This document shows positions 31,643-40,980 of a stretch of DNA of 64,000 nt, one piece after another. The notes under the pieces are model-generated. The model was not told where the DNA came from, searched no databases, and saw only the letters and a program-made list of their open reading frames with translations. The position numbers were made by a program, and so were the translations under genes. This DNA is from Actinotalea endophytica (lineage in GTDB: Bacteria > Actinomycetota > Actinomycetes > Actinomycetales > Cellulomonadaceae): the NCBI RefSeq assembly GCF_025717005.1, contig NZ_JAOVZU010000009.1, forward strand, positions 124,001-188,000. The letters run 5' to 3'. How positions within the stretch are numbered: position 1 is the first letter of the stretch; each line of letters opens with the position of its first letter.

Positions 31643-31738
31643 GCCCACGCGGACGCCGCGTCCGGTCGCCGCGCGCAGGGAGCGTCGGGCTGCCGCCGCC
31701 GCCGTGACCAGCCGTCCGGCGGAGAGGCCCGCCGGCGG

Positions 31739-32377
31739 TCAGACGGGCAGCATCCGCCAGCCGGACGGGGTGGCCACCCCGTCGACCTTGCGGTCGTGCG
31801 CCTCGACCGGCAACGGGTGCGTGTCGACGTCGTAGATCTCCTCGGGCCAGACCACGGCGAGCACGACGACGCCGGGCCGCACGTGCTCGAGGACCCGGTC
31901 GTACCAGCCGCCGCCGTGGCCCAGGCGCTGCCCCGAGGTGTCGACCGCGAGCGCCGGGACGACGACCGCGTCGGCCTGCGCCAGGACCTCGGCGTCCATC
32001 GTCGGTCCGGGCGGCTCGGGCGGGCGTCCGGGTGCCCGCTGCTCGAGCTCGTCGGTGCTGGTCAGCCAGGCCCACTGGCGCTGCAGCCCGGTGCCGAGCA
32101 CGGGGAGCAGGACGCGGGCGCCGCGACCGGCGAGCCGGTCGAGCAACGGGACCATGCCGGGCTCGTTCGCGCGCGATGCGTAGGCGGCGACCGTCGTCGC
32201 ACCCCTGACCTCGTCGAGGTCACCGACCACCTGGGCGAAGTCCAGCGCCGAGCGTTCGCGCTCGCGCGGCGAGCGCTTGTCCCGCTCGGCGATGATGGCG
32301 CGGCGCAGCTGGTCCTTCACCACCGGGAGTTCGTCGCCGTCGCCGAACGGCACGTACGGCTGGCCGATCGAACTCAT
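31739..32377 (-). CDS. 5-formyltetrahydrofolate cyclo-ligase
   Basis: 212 residues from ATG 32377 (GCGAGGG eight bases upstream); GTG 32395 is an alternative. The ATP-binding basic region KDQLRRAIIAERDKRSPRE (~20-40) and the closing RLGHGGGWYDRVL (~145-157), which binds ATP phosphate, are the signature of the MTHFS family. It converts 5-formyl-THF to 5,10-methenyl-THF with ATP. It is divergent from the UDP-glucose pyrophosphorylase gene, with starts about 100 bp apart, an order common in actinobacteria. Confidence 0.93.
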   Translation of the reverse strand: MSSIGQPYVPFGDGDELPVVKDQLRRAIIAERDKRSPRERERSALDFAQVVGDLDEVRGATTVAAYASRANEPGMVPLLDRLAGRGARVLLPVLGTGLQRQWAWLTSTDELEQRAPGRPPEPPGPTMDAEVLAQADAVVVPALAVDTSGQRLGHGGGWYDRVLEHVRPGVVVLAVVWPEEIYDVDTHPLPVEAHDRKVDGVATPSGWRMLPV

Positions 32378-32483
32378 GGCGCCACCCTCGCACACCCGGT
32401 GGCGCCGTGGCGCGGATCAGCGAGGGCGTGGCGCGCACCTCTCGGGATGAGGTCGGCCGCGGGCACTGCCTAGCATGCTCATC

Positions 32484-33908
32484 ATGGAGTTCGACGGCCT
32501 CGCCCGTGCCCGATCGCTGATGCGTGACATCGGTGTGCACCCGCACGCGATCGAGGTGTTCTCCTACTACTACCGGGTGCTGGCGGAGGGCGAGACCGGG
32601 GTGCTCGCCGAGAGTGACCTCGAACCGGTCGCCGAGCTGCCGCACATCGACGACCTCGAGGTGGACGACGACGCGGCGGCCGAGGCGCTGCGCCGCACGG
32701 TCGTGGTCAAGCTCAACGGCGGCCTGGGCACGTCGATGGGCATGGACCGGGCGAAGTCGCTCGTCGAGGTCCGTCCCGGCCGGAGCTTCCTGGACCTGAT
32801 CGCCCAGCAGGTGCTCGACCTGCGATCCCGGTACGACGCCGACCTGCCGCTGCTGATGATGAACAGCTTCCGCACCCGCGAGGACACGCTCGCGGCCCTC
32901 GGCGCGCACCCCGAGCTGCCGATCGACGGGCTGCCGCTGGACTTCCTGCAGCACCAGGAGCCGAAGCTGCTGGTGGACGACCTCACGCCGGTGAGCTGGC
33001 CGGCGGACCCGTCCCTGGAGTGGTGCCCGCCGGGCCATGGGGACATCTACACGGCCCTGGAGACCTCGGGCGTGCTCGCGATGCTGCTCGAGCGCGGCTA
33101 CCGGTACATGTTCGTGTCGAACGCGGACAACCTCGGTGCCTGGCCGGACCCGCGCCTGGCCGAGTGGTTCGCCGGCGGCGGGTTCCCGTTCGCCGCCGAG
33201 TTCTGCCGCCGGACCGCGGCCGACCGGAAGGGCGGGCACCTCGCGCGCCGCCGCGCCGACGGCCAGCTCGTGCTGCGGGAGCTCGCCCAGACTCACGACG
33301 AGGACGCCGAGGCCTTCGGCGACGTGGACCGGCACCGGTTCTTCAACACCAACAACCTGTGGCTCGACCTGCACGCACTGGACGAGCACCTGCGGGCCGG
33401 GCACGACGTGCTCGGGCTCCCGCTGATCCGGAACGTGAAGAACGTCGACCCGTCCGACCCGAGCTCGCCGCGGGTCGTGCAGATCGAGACCGCGATGGGC
33501 GCCGCGATCGGGGTGTTCGACGGGGCGGCGGCCATCGAGGTCGACCGCTCGCGCTTCCTGCCCGTGAAGACGACGAGCGACCTGCTGGTGCTCCGCTCCG
33601 ACGCCTACCGGCTGAACGACGGCGGCGAGCTTGAGCTCGCGACGGGCGGCGTCGCGCCGCTGGTGCACCTCGGCGACGCGTACAGGCTGCTCCCCGACTT
33701 CGACGCGCGCTTCCCGTCCGGGGCGCCCTCGCTGGTGGGCTGCGAGAGCCTCGTGGTGACCGGCGACTGGACGTTCGGTCGCGACGTCCGGGTGCGCGGT
33801 GTGGTGCACGTGGCCGGCGAGGGCGGGACGATCCCGGACGGTGCCGTGCTCGACGACGCGCTGCCCGACGGTCGAGTGCCCGAGGGATCGCCCGCTCCCG
33901 GCGGCTGA
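32484..33908 (+). CDS. UTP-glucose-1-phosphate uridylyltransferase, UDPGP (eukaryotic-type) family
   Basis: 474 residues from ATG 32484; TAGCAT (32471-32476) lies seven bases before, suggesting a leaderless message. The UDPGP nucleotide-binding loop is VVKLNGGLGTSMGMDRAKSL (~75-95). Also seen are PGHGDIYTAL (~180), SNADNLGA (~213) and the substrate loop NTNNLWLDL. This belongs to the eukaryotic UGP1-like family, not the short bacterial GalU family. It makes UDP-glucose for envelope glycans and trehalose or glycogen metabolism. Confidence 0.92.
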   Translation: MEFDGLARARSLMRDIGVHPHAIEVFSYYYRVLAEGETGVLAESDLEPVAELPHIDDLEVDDDAAAEALRRTVVVKLNGGLGTSMGMDRAKSLVEVRPGRSFLDLIAQQVLDLRSRYDADLPLLMMNSFRTREDTLAALGAHPELPIDGLPLDFLQHQEPKLLVDDLTPVSWPADPSLEWCPPGHGDIYTALETSGVLAMLLERGYRYMFVSNADNLGAWPDPRLAEWFAGGGFPFAAEFCRRTAADRKGGHLARRRADGQLVLRELAQTHDEDAEAFGDVDRHRFFNTNNLWLDLHALDEHLRAGHDVLGLPLIRNVKNVDPSDPSSPRVVQIETAMGAAIGVFDGAAAIEVDRSRFLPVKTTSDLLVLRSDAYRLNDGGELELATGGVAPLVHLGDAYRLLPDFDARFPSGAPSLVGCESLVVTGDWTFGRDVRVRGVVHVAGEGGTIPDGAVLDDALPDGRVPEGSPAPGG

Positions 33909-33967
33909 AGCACGCCGGGCGACGGGTCCCCCCGCTGCCGGTGTGACGCTGCCATGATGGCGCCCTG

Positions 33968-35242
33968 ATGAGAAGCGTCGCAGACCACCTCGCCGCCGTC
34001 CTGGACGCGGCGCGTCCGGTCGCGGCCCTCGACGTGGTGCTCGCCGACGCCGAGGGCTGCGTCCTCGCCGAGGACGTGCACGCTCCGCACGACGTCCCCG
34101 GGTTCACCGTGGCCGCCTGCGACGGCTACGCCGTGCACGCCTCCGACGTCGGCCTGCGCGGGCCCGGTCCCGCGAGCGAGGTGACCCTCCCGGTGGTCGA
34201 GGACGTCGCGGTCACCGCACCCGAGCCGCTGCGGCTCGTCGCCGGGGCCGCTGCCCTGGTCGCAGCCGGTGCGCCGGTGCCGGCCGGTGCCGACGCGGTC
34301 GTGCCGCTGGACCGCACCGACCGTGGCCGGGCACGGGTGGTGATCCGAGGCGGCGCGGAGCCGGGGGAGAACCTCCGCCCCGCCGGGCACGACGTGCCGG
34401 TCGGAGCCACGGTCCTCACGCGCGGGACCCGACTCGCGGCGCGGCACCTCGCCGTGGCGGCCGCCGTCGGGCGGGGACGCCTCGCGGTGCACCCCCGGCC
34501 GCGCGTCGTGGTGATGACGGTCGGCGACGAGCTCGCCGAGCCGGGGCGCGCCGCCCGTCCGGGCACCCGCCCGGACGCCAACGGGCACGCGCTCGCCGCT
34601 GCCGCTAGGGACGCCGGTGCGAGCGCGCTGCGCGTCGGACCGGTGGGCGACGAGCGCGGCGGGCTGCGCGAGGCGATCGCGGACCAGCTGGTCCGGGCCG
34701 ACCTGCTGGTGCTGACCGGCGGACTGAGCCCGGGGCCATGGGACACGGTCGCGGACGTGCTCGCGCCGCTCGGCACCGTGCGCTTCGACCAGGTCGCGAT
34801 GGCCCCTGGAGGGCGGCAGGGCTTCGGCACGGTCCGGGTGCTCGACGACGCGACGGACCTGCTGCACCCGGGCGGCCTCGGCACCGGGGGCTCGGGGGTC
34901 CCGCTGTTCGCGCTGCCCGGGGATCCCGTGGCAGCGCTGGTCTGCTACGAGGTGTTCGTCCGGCCCGCGCTGCGCGCGATGGGCGGCCACTCGGACGTCT
35001 ACCGTCCCTCGCTGCGGGCGGCCGTCGCACGCCCGATCAGCTCGCCGGCAGGGCTGCGCCAGTTCGTGCCCGCCCGTCTGAGCGGCTCGCCGTCCGAGGG
35101 CTACGTCGTCGACCCGCTCGGTGGGGCAGGCGACCCGTCGCTCGCCGGGTTGTCCGCGGCCAACGCGCTGCTGGTGGTGGGCGAGGACACCACCCGGGTC
35201 AGGGCCGGCGACACGCTCGCCTGCCTGGTGCTGGACGGATGA
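33968..35242 (+). CDS. moeA: Molybdopterin molybdenumtransferase MoeA
   Basis: 424 residues. The N-terminal MoeA domains include VHAPHDVPGFTVAACDGYAV (~38-57) and VPAGADAVVPLDRT (~97). The MPT-binding domain has VVVMTVGDELAEPG (~180) and LTGGLSPGPWDTVADVL (~245), where the usual GGxSxG is GGLSPG. GDPVAALVCYEVFVRPALRA lies near residue 320. It inserts molybdate into adenylylated molybdopterin. Its 3' end overlaps the rimJ-like start (ATGA). No other molybdenum cofactor gene or molybdoenzyme is in the window. Confidence 0.93.
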   Translation: MRSVADHLAAVLDAARPVAALDVVLADAEGCVLAEDVHAPHDVPGFTVAACDGYAVHASDVGLRGPGPASEVTLPVVEDVAVTAPEPLRLVAGAAALVAAGAPVPAGADAVVPLDRTDRGRARVVIRGGAEPGENLRPAGHDVPVGATVLTRGTRLAARHLAVAAAVGRGRLAVHPRPRVVVMTVGDELAEPGRAARPGTRPDANGHALAAAARDAGASALRVGPVGDERGGLREAIADQLVRADLLVLTGGLSPGPWDTVADVLAPLGTVRFDQVAMAPGGRQGFGTVRVLDDATDLLHPGGLGTGGSGVPLFALPGDPVAALVCYEVFVRPALRAMGGHSDVYRPSLRAAVARPISSPAGLRQFVPARLSGSPSEGYVVDPLGGAGDPSLAGLSAANALLVVGEDTTRVRAGDTLACLVLDG

Positions 35243-35883
35243 GCATGGCGAGGGGTTGGCCGGCCGTGCTCCGCGAGGGCGACGTGGTGCTGCGTCCGCT
35301 GCGGCGCTCCGACGCTCGCGCCTGGATGGCCGTGCGGCGCGACAACGCCGACTGGCTCGCGCCGTGGGAGGCGACCTCGCCCGAGCCGGCGCGCGGCCCG
35401 GCGCCGACCTTCGGCCAGTACGTCCGGATGCTCCAGCGCCAGGGGCGACGCGGTGAGGCGCTGCCGTTCGCCGTCGTCCACCAGGGCGAGCTCGTCGGTC
35501 AGCTGACCGTCTCGGGGATCCAGCGGGGCTCCGCGCTGTCGGCGTCGATCGGGTACTGGGTGAGCCGGCAGGTCGCGGGCCGCGGCATCATCCCGACGTC
35601 GGTCGCGCTCGCCGTCGACCACTGCTTCGGGCCCGTCGGTCTGCACCGCGTCGAGATCGCGATCCGGCCGGAGAACGCCGCCAGCCTGCGGGTCGTGGCC
35701 AAGCTCGGCCTGCGCGAGGAGGGGCTGCGCGAGCGCTTCCTGCACATCCAGGGCGGTTGGCGCGACCACCGCACGTTCGCGGTGACGACGGAGGAGGTCC
35801 CGGGCAGTCTGATCGCCCGGTGGCGCGCCGTCCGGGGCACCGAGCCCGGCACGGGGCCCGACACGCCGCGACGCGTCCGCTAG
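35239..35883 (+). CDS. GNAT acetyltransferase, RimJ-like
   Basis: 214 residues, co-translated with moeA. The GNAT fold shows VVLRPLRRSDARAWMAVRRD (~17-36), the beta4 segment SASIGYWVSRQVAGRGIIP (~97-115; R-x2-x-G-R/Q-x-x-A-type CoA loop) and the terminal L-H-R-V-E-I-A-I-x-P-E-N-x-A-S motif typical of RimJ/RimL N-terminal acetyltransferases. It probably acetylates an N-terminal residue, classically of ribosomal protein S5. The moeA-rimJ-sepX order is common in this phylum. Substrate is inferred from the family. Confidence 0.88.
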   Translation: MSMARGWPAVLREGDVVLRPLRRSDARAWMAVRRDNADWLAPWEATSPEPARGPAPTFGQYVRMLQRQGRRGEALPFAVVHQGELVGQLTVSGIQRGSALSASIGYWVSRQVAGRGIIPTSVALAVDHCFGPVGLHRVEIAIRPENAASLRVVAKLGLREEGLRERFLHIQGGWRDHRTFAVTTEEVPGSLIARWRAVRGTEPGTGPDTPRRVR

Positions 35884-35913
35884 GGGCGATCCCCGGGCGC
35901 CTACCGTCAGCGT

Positions 35914-36921
35914 GTGGGGAAGGACACGGGCGGCCTCGTGGTGACCGCGCTGGCCGCGCTGTGGATCGTCTACCTGGTCCCGCAGCTGCTCCGGCACCGT
36001 CAGCAGCTCGCCGAGGCCAGGCTCGACGACCGGTTCTCGGAGCATCTCCGGGTGCTCCGGGTGGCCGATCCGGACCTACCGTCCGGGGCGCACGCCCCGT
36101 CGCACGGCCGGGTGCAGCTGCACCCACGAGGAGGGGAACGGACGATGTACCGACCACAGTCCGTGGGCGACCGCGTGAGCGCGGACGCCGCCCACCTCAC
36201 CGCCGCGGAGCACGCCGCACGTGCCGCGGCGCTGACCCGTCGCGCTGCTGCTGCACGGCGGCGCGCGGCCCTGGCCCTCACCCTGCTGATGCTCACCGCC
36301 GGTGCCTGGGTGGGTGCCGCGCTGGGTTCGGTGTCCGTGGCGCTCGCGGTCGCGCCGACCGCGCTGCTGACCGCGGTGCTGGTCGCCGGCCGTCGCGCGG
36401 TCCTCGCGGGGCAGCGTGCCGACGTGGCCTGGGCCGAGGGCGCAGCGCGTCGTGCGGCACGCCCACGTCCGCACGTACCCGGGCGTCCCGTGGCCGTGGG
36501 CCGCGCCGTGCACCCGTCGGAAGCGATCACCGAGGTGATGGCCAAGGTGCCCACCGGCCCGGTGCGGGCGACCGCGTCCAGGGTCCTGGCGACCGGTGAG
36601 GTCCCCGTCGTCGGCGAGGTGCCGATGGTGGGGGAGCCGGACCGGGTGTCGAGCGACCCGCGGCCGGCACGACCTGCGGCCTCCGCGGACGAGGACGACC
36701 CGGCCGTGTGGGTGCCGGTGCCCGTGCCGCCGCCCGCCTACACCCTCAAGCCCGAGGCGCGTCGTCCGGAGCCTCGTCCGCTGACCGGGCAGCAGCCCGT
36801 CGCGACCGGCGTGGCCGCGACCGAGGACGGCCACGGCGGTGAGGAGCCCGAGCGTCGCCCCACGACCGGAGGCATGGAGCTCGACGCGATCCTGGCCCGG
36901 CGCCGGGCATCCGGGGAGTGA
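35914..36921 (+). CDS. Divisome membrane protein SepX/GlpR
   Basis: 335 residues from GTG 35914; a TACCGT box six bases upstream suggests a leaderless message. An N-terminal membrane helix (GGLVVTALAALWIVYLVPQL) precedes a short conserved stretch (DDRFSEHLRVLRV). Two further spans (~128-165) and a Pro/Glu-rich cytoplasmic region follow. The protein ends in MELDAILARRRASGE, a conserved C-terminal motif of this family. SepX supports Z-ring and septum formation in actinobacteria. Its position after moeA and rimJ and before a tRNA gene matches the usual order. Confidence 0.88.
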   Translation: MGKDTGGLVVTALAALWIVYLVPQLLRHRQQLAEARLDDRFSEHLRVLRVADPDLPSGAHAPSHGRVQLHPRGGERTMYRPQSVGDRVSADAAHLTAAEHAARAAALTRRAAAARRRAALALTLLMLTAGAWVGAALGSVSVALAVAPTALLTAVLVAGRRAVLAGQRADVAWAEGAARRAARPRPHVPGRPVAVGRAVHPSEAITEVMAKVPTGPVRATASRVLATGEVPVVGEVPMVGEPDRVSSDPRPARPAASADEDDPAVWVPVPVPPPAYTLKPEARRPEPRPLTGQQPVATGVAATEDGHGGEEPERRPTTGGMELDAILARRRASGE

Positions 36922-36956
36922 CCGATCCCGAGTTCGGGCCGGCGTCGATGGGGTGC

Positions 36957-36962
36957 TAGCCT
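36957..36962 (+). promoter_or_regulatory. Probable -10 element of the tRNA-Ala gene
   Basis: TAGCCT sits 12 bp before the tRNA, with a weak TTCGGG -35 candidate 18 bp upstream (36933-36938). Confidence 0.45.
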
Positions 36963-36974
36963 TGTCCACGCTCT

Positions 36975-37049
<75 letters not shown>

Positions 37050-37053
37050 CCAG

Positions 37054-37081
37054 AACGGCCCGGCGGACCCGCCGGGCCGTT
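37054..37081 (+). terminator. Terminator of tRNA-Ala
   Basis: AACGGCCCGGCGG and CCGCCGGGCCGTT make a 13-bp stem with a tiny loop, followed by a T-rich CGTCGTTCC. It starts 7 bp after the tRNA. Confidence 0.8.
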
Positions 37082-37147
37082 CGTCGTTCCCGGGTTGCCG
37101 AGCGTGCGTCGGGCGGCGTCTCCCGGGCGGCCAGGACTGGAGGACCG

Positions 37148-37813
37148 ATGGCAACCGTCGTGATCGTGGGTGGGCACGGCCGGATCGCGCTCGAGCTGGC
37201 GCGCCGGCTCAGCGGGCGCGGCGACCGGGTGAGGTCGGTGGTGCGGAACCCGGAGCACGCCGACGACGTGCGCGCGGCGGGCGCCGAGGTCGTGGTGCAC
37301 GACCTGGAGACCGGTGCGGCGGCGGACCTCGCGGCGGTCCTGGCGGGGGCCGACGCGGTGGTGTTCTCCGCGGGTGCCGGCGCCGGTTCCGGTGTGCTGC
37401 GCAAGCGGACCGTCGATCTCGGCGGGGCGCTCGCGACCATCGACGCCGCCAAGCAGGCCGGGGTCGCACGGCTGGTGCAGGTCTCGTTCCTCGGAGCCGC
37501 ACTGCCGACGGCGCCGGGCACCGACCCGGTGTTCGCGGCCTACTGGGACGCGAAGCGCCAGGCGGACGACGCGCTGCGGGGCTCCGGCCTGGACTGGACG
37601 ATCGTCAAGCCGGGTCGCCTGCTCGACGGGCCCGGGTCGGGCAGCGGTGAGGTGAGCACCGCCGACGGCGCGCGCGGTGCTGCGACGCGCCGCGCCGACA
37701 TCGCGGCGCTCGTCGTGCTGGCGCTCGACGACCCACGCGCCGTCGGCCACGAGCTCGTCGTGACCGAGGGCGACGTCCCGCTCGCGGCGGCTCTGGACGC
37801 GGCGCTGGCCTAG
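37148..37813 (+). CDS. NAD(P)-binding SDR-like protein (YwnB/NmrA type)
   Basis: 221 residues. The N-terminal Rossmann loop is VVIVGGHGRIALELARRL (~4-21). VVRNPEHADDVRAAGAEVVV follows, with Arg for NADP preference, then VFSAGAGAG and the DWTIVKPGRL box (~155), which replaces the usual catalytic Tyr-x3-Lys. Such atypical SDR proteins reduce or sense flavins and other small molecules. The physiological substrate is not known. It is flanked by tRNA-Ala and the convergent mannosyltransferase. Confidence 0.85.
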   Translation: MATVVIVGGHGRIALELARRLSGRGDRVRSVVRNPEHADDVRAAGAEVVVHDLETGAAADLAAVLAGADAVVFSAGAGAGSGVLRKRTVDLGGALATIDAAKQAGVARLVQVSFLGAALPTAPGTDPVFAAYWDAKRQADDALRGSGLDWTIVKPGRLLDGPGSGSGEVSTADGARGAATRRADIAALVVLALDDPRAVGHELVVTEGDVPLAAALDAALA

Positions 37814-37876
37814 CGTCGGCGGCGCCGGCCGCCCGGGGCCCGGCCCGCCCGGGCATGCCCGCTCAGCCGTGCCCGC

Positions 37877-39391
37877 TCAGACCCAGCTCGGCAGCCACAT
37901 GTGCAGCTGCCAGAACCGGAACGGCACCGTCATCGCCGTCCAGATCGGGTAGTAGAACGCCGTCACCACGACGATGAGCACCGCGGCGGCGATCACCGCG
38001 TACAGACGCCAGCGGGGCGCCGGCGGTGCCCCGGGATCGTGCATCCGCAGGAAGCGTGCCCCCGCCCAGGTCAGGCTGAGCGCGAGCCAGGGCAGCATGA
38101 CGATCGCGTAGAACGTGAAGATCGTGCGGTCCCAGTACAGGAACCAGGGCAGCCAGCCGGCGAACAGGCCGCTCACCGCCGCGACCGCGATCCCGTCGTG
38201 CCGCCGGATCGCCCACCACACGCACGCCGCCACCGCGATGGTGCCGAGCCACCAGATCAGCGGGTTGCCGAGCGACGTGATGGCCTGCGAGCACTTGTCG
38301 GCGCCGCACAGCTCCTGCGCGGGGGTCGGCGACTCGTAGTAGAACGACGTCGGCCGCCACTGGATGAGCCAGCCGACGGCCTTCGCGGCGTAGGTGTGCT
38401 CGGACGTGAGGTGGGTGTGGAACTCCCACATCTGCCGGTGGTACTCGACGAAGGAGCGCAGCACGTCCGGGAGCCAGGTCACCCCCTCGCCGGGATGGCG
38501 CACCGCCCAGGTCTTGCCGTAGGCGCCCGGGGTGCGGAACCAGCTGAACCAGCCCGCGAGGTAGACCACCACCGAGACCCCGACCAGCGACACGAAGGCC
38601 GGTCCGGCGTCGCGCAGGAACGCGCCCTGCCACCACGAGCGCAGCCCGACCCGACGCCGGGCGACCGCGTCCCAGCCCACCGTGAGCAGGCCGAAGAACG
38701 CGACGTACCAGATCGCCGACCACTTCACCCCGCAGGCCAGGCCGAGCAGCACGCCCGCGAGGAGCCGCCAACCACGGAAGCCCAGCGGTGGCCCGAGCGC
38801 GCCGACGCCGCCGGCCGCGACGAGCCGCTCCAGCCGTTCGGCGGTCCGGTCGCGGTCGATCAGCAGCGCCCCGAACGCGGCCAGCAGCAGCGGCATCAGG
38901 ACGCCGTCCAGCAGCGCTGTCCGGCTGTGCACGATGGCCAGGCCGTCCAGGGCCAGGATCAGCCCGGCCGCCGCGCCGAGCGCGTCCGAGCGGAACAACC
39001 GCCGCGCGATCCGGGTCAGCAGCAGCACCGCGAGGATCCCGGCGACCACCGAGGACAGGCGCCACCCGACGCTGCTCTCGGCGCCCAGCAGACGCAGGCC
39101 GCCCGACAGGATCCACTTGCCGATCTGCGGGTGGACGACGTAGGACGCCTTGTCGAGGTAGCTGTTGACGTCACCCGCCTCGAACGCGGCGTTCGGGTCC
39201 TCCGGCCACTGCGCCTCGTAGCCGAGGTGCATCAAGGTCCAGGCGTCCTTGACGTAGTAGGTCTCGTCGAAGACCAGCGCGTGGGGACGGCCGAGCGCCG
39301 GCAGCCGCAGCGCGGCTGCGAGGGCCGTCACCCCGGCTGCGACGAGCCACCCACGCAACCGGTGCTCGCGCAGGACCGAGGCGGGACGCAC
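37877..39391 (-). CDS. Dolichyl-phosphate-mannose--protein mannosyltransferase (PMT)
   Basis: 504 residues with about eleven membrane spans. The first extracytoplasmic loop contains VFDETYYVKDAWTL, whose Asp-Glu pair is the PMT catalytic motif. HPQIGKWIL and a long second extracytoplasmic region (HTHLTSEHTYAAKA) follow. Start GTG 39391 lies six bases after a TAGCCT box; GTG 39397 is alternative. It transfers mannose from polyprenyl phosphate to Ser/Thr of secreted proteins. It is divergent from rsmI, with starts 50 bp apart, a conserved actinobacterial pairing. Confidence 0.93.
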   Translation of the reverse strand: MRPASVLREHRLRGWLVAAGVTALAAALRLPALGRPHALVFDETYYVKDAWTLMHLGYEAQWPEDPNAAFEAGDVNSYLDKASYVVHPQIGKWILSGGLRLLGAESSVGWRLSSVVAGILAVLLLTRIARRLFRSDALGAAAGLILALDGLAIVHSRTALLDGVLMPLLLAAFGALLIDRDRTAERLERLVAAGGVGALGPPLGFRGWRLLAGVLLGLACGVKWSAIWYVAFFGLLTVGWDAVARRRVGLRSWWQGAFLRDAGPAFVSLVGVSVVVYLAGWFSWFRTPGAYGKTWAVRHPGEGVTWLPDVLRSFVEYHRQMWEFHTHLTSEHTYAAKAVGWLIQWRPTSFYYESPTPAQELCGADKCSQAITSLGNPLIWWLGTIAVAACVWWAIRRHDGIAVAAVSGLFAGWLPWFLYWDRTIFTFYAIVMLPWLALSLTWAGARFLRMHDPGAPPAPRWRLYAVIAAAVLIVVVTAFYYPIWTAMTVPFRFWQLHMWLPSWV

Positions 39392-39441
39392 GGGCACAGG
39401 CTACGGCGTCGGCCGGGGTCCTGGGCCCGTACCCTGGCCCG

Positions 39442-40275
39442 GTGAGTCCCGTGGTGCTGGCCGCGACGCCGATCGGTGACGTCGGCGACGCCTCGGCCCG
39501 GCTGCGTGAGCTGCTCGCGACCGCCGACGTGGTCGCCGCCGAGGACACCCGGACCGTCCGTGACCTGGCGCGGCGGCTGGACCTGACGATCACGGGTCGG
39601 CTGGTCAGTCACCACGAGCACAACGAGGCGGGCCGGGTCGCGGAGCTGCTCGAGGTGGCCGGCGCCGGTGGCACCGTCGCGGTGGTCAGCGACGCCGGCA
39701 TGCCGACCGTGTCCGACCCCGGGCTGGTGCTGGTGCGTGCGGCCGTCGAGGCCGGGGTCCGGGTCACCGCGCTGCCCGGGCCGTCGGCCGTCCTGACCGC
39801 GCTCGCGCTCTCCGGCCTGCCCACCGATCGGTTCTGCTTCGAGGGTTTCGTGCCGCGCAAGGCCGGTCCTCGAGCGGCCGCACTCGGCGCGCTCGCACAC
39901 GAGCCGCGCACGATCGTGCTGTTCGAGGCGCCGCACCGGCTCGCCGCGACGCTCGCCGCCGCCGCTCAGGCCTTCGGTGCCGACCGGCCCGCCGCAGTGT
40001 GCCGCGAGCTGACCAAGACCCACGAGGAGGTCGTCCGGGCGCCGCTCGGCGAGCTGGCCCGGTGGGCGGTCGAGCACGAGCCACGGGGCGAGATCGTGCT
40101 CGTGGTGGGGGGTGCGACCGACGCGCCCCCGGCGCTCGAGGACCTCGTCCCGGAGGTGCTGGCCCGGACCGACGCCGGCGAACGGCTCAAGGACGCGGTC
40201 GCCGCCGTGGCCGAGGCGACCGGGGTCGCCAAGCGCGAGCTCTACGCCGCCGCGCTCGCCGCACGCGGACGCTGA
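39442..40275 (+). CDS. rsmI: 16S rRNA C1402 2'-O-methyltransferase RsmI
   Basis: 277 residues, GTG 39442, six bases after TACCCT (39430-39435), so probably leaderless. Tetrapyrrole-methylase-like fold: VLAATPIGDVGDASARL (~5-21), AAEDTRTV (~34), VSHHEHNE (~54), VVSDAGMPTVSDPG (~80) and ALPGPSAVLTALALSGL (~112). These are RsmI signatures. It methylates C1402 in the ribosomal P site together with RsmH. Confidence 0.94.
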   Translation: MSPVVLAATPIGDVGDASARLRELLATADVVAAEDTRTVRDLARRLDLTITGRLVSHHEHNEAGRVAELLEVAGAGGTVAVVSDAGMPTVSDPGLVLVRAAVEAGVRVTALPGPSAVLTALALSGLPTDRFCFEGFVPRKAGPRAAALGALAHEPRTIVLFEAPHRLAATLAAAAQAFGADRPAAVCRELTKTHEEVVRAPLGELARWAVEHEPRGEIVLVVGGATDAPPALEDLVPEVLARTDAGERLKDAVAAVAEATGVAKRELYAAALAARGR

Positions 40276-40307
40276 CCGGGCGGGCCCCGGGGGCGTGCCC
40301 GGTCAGC
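40271..40307. terminator. Bidirectional terminator between rsmI and pncA
   Basis: GCTGACCGGGC and GCCCGGTCAGC form a perfect 11-bp stem. The left arm includes the rsmI stop codon, and the genes converge here. Confidence 0.75.
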
Positions 40308-40335
40308 GCTGCGCGCGCGTCCCGAGAGGTGCGCG

Positions 40336-40926
40336 TCAAGCCTTCTCGGACGGCACCAGAAGGGCCCCGGCCGCAGCCATCTCGGCTCGCGCGGCGGCAC
40401 CCAGCTCGGCCGAGACCGGGACGGTGAGGTCGGTCAGCACCCGCGTGCCCAGCCCCGCGGCCAGCGCGTCGAGCGCGGTCGCGCGCACGCAGTGCGACTC
40501 GGCGATCCCCACCACGTCGACGTCGGTGATGCCCGCGTCGGCCAGCACCGTGCGCAGGTCGCGGTCGTCCCCGGTGCTGCCGTCGAAACCCGAGTAGCCC
40601 GCCGAGTACTGGCCCTTCTTCACCGCGGCGTCGGCCGCGAGCCCCGAGAGCGCCGGGTGCAGCGCGGCGGTCGGGGTCCCGGCACGCCCGTGCGGCGGCC
40701 AGGTGTCGACGAAGTCGGGTTCGTCGGGCGGGGTCGCGAAGTGCCGTCCCGGTTCGACGTGCCAGTCCTGCGTCGTCACCACGAGGTCGTAACGGTCGCG
40801 GTGCGCCGCGGCGTAGCCGGCGATCGCCAGGGCGACCGCGTTGCCGCCGTCGACCGGCAGCTCACCGCCCTCGCAGAACGTCGGCTGGACGTCGACCACG
40901 ATCAGCGCACGGCGGGTGTCGGCCAT
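40336..40926 (-). CDS. pncA: Nicotinamidase/pyrazinamidase (isochorismatase family)
   Basis: 196 residues from ATG 40926; a TAGGGT box lies seven bases before it. Catalytic Asp (VVDVQPTFCEGG, ~12), the metal-binding region TTQDWHVEPGRHF, Lys (AVKKGQYSAGYSGF, ~103) and nucleophile Cys (IAESHCVRATA, ~147) are all present. It hydrolyses nicotinamide to nicotinate for NAD salvage and can activate pyrazinamide. It is convergent with rsmI and divergent from the sugar dehydrogenase gene. Confidence 0.93.
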   Translation of the reverse strand: MADTRRALIVVDVQPTFCEGGELPVDGGNAVALAIAGYAAAHRDRYDLVVTTQDWHVEPGRHFATPPDEPDFVDTWPPHGRAGTPTAALHPALSGLAADAAVKKGQYSAGYSGFDGSTGDDRDLRTVLADAGITDVDVVGIAESHCVRATALDALAAGLGTRVLTDLTVPVSAELGAAARAEMAAAGALLVPSEKA

Positions 40927-40980
40927 GGACCTCACCCTAGGCGGCGTGCGGGACGCGGGCAGGGCGGTGAGACTGCCGTC

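Noticed and set aside
37863-39116. Alternative frame opposite or within the mannosyltransferase region
   Set aside because: Arg/Gly-rich out-of-frame translation; the PMT frame has membrane spans and the catalytic Asp-Glu motif.
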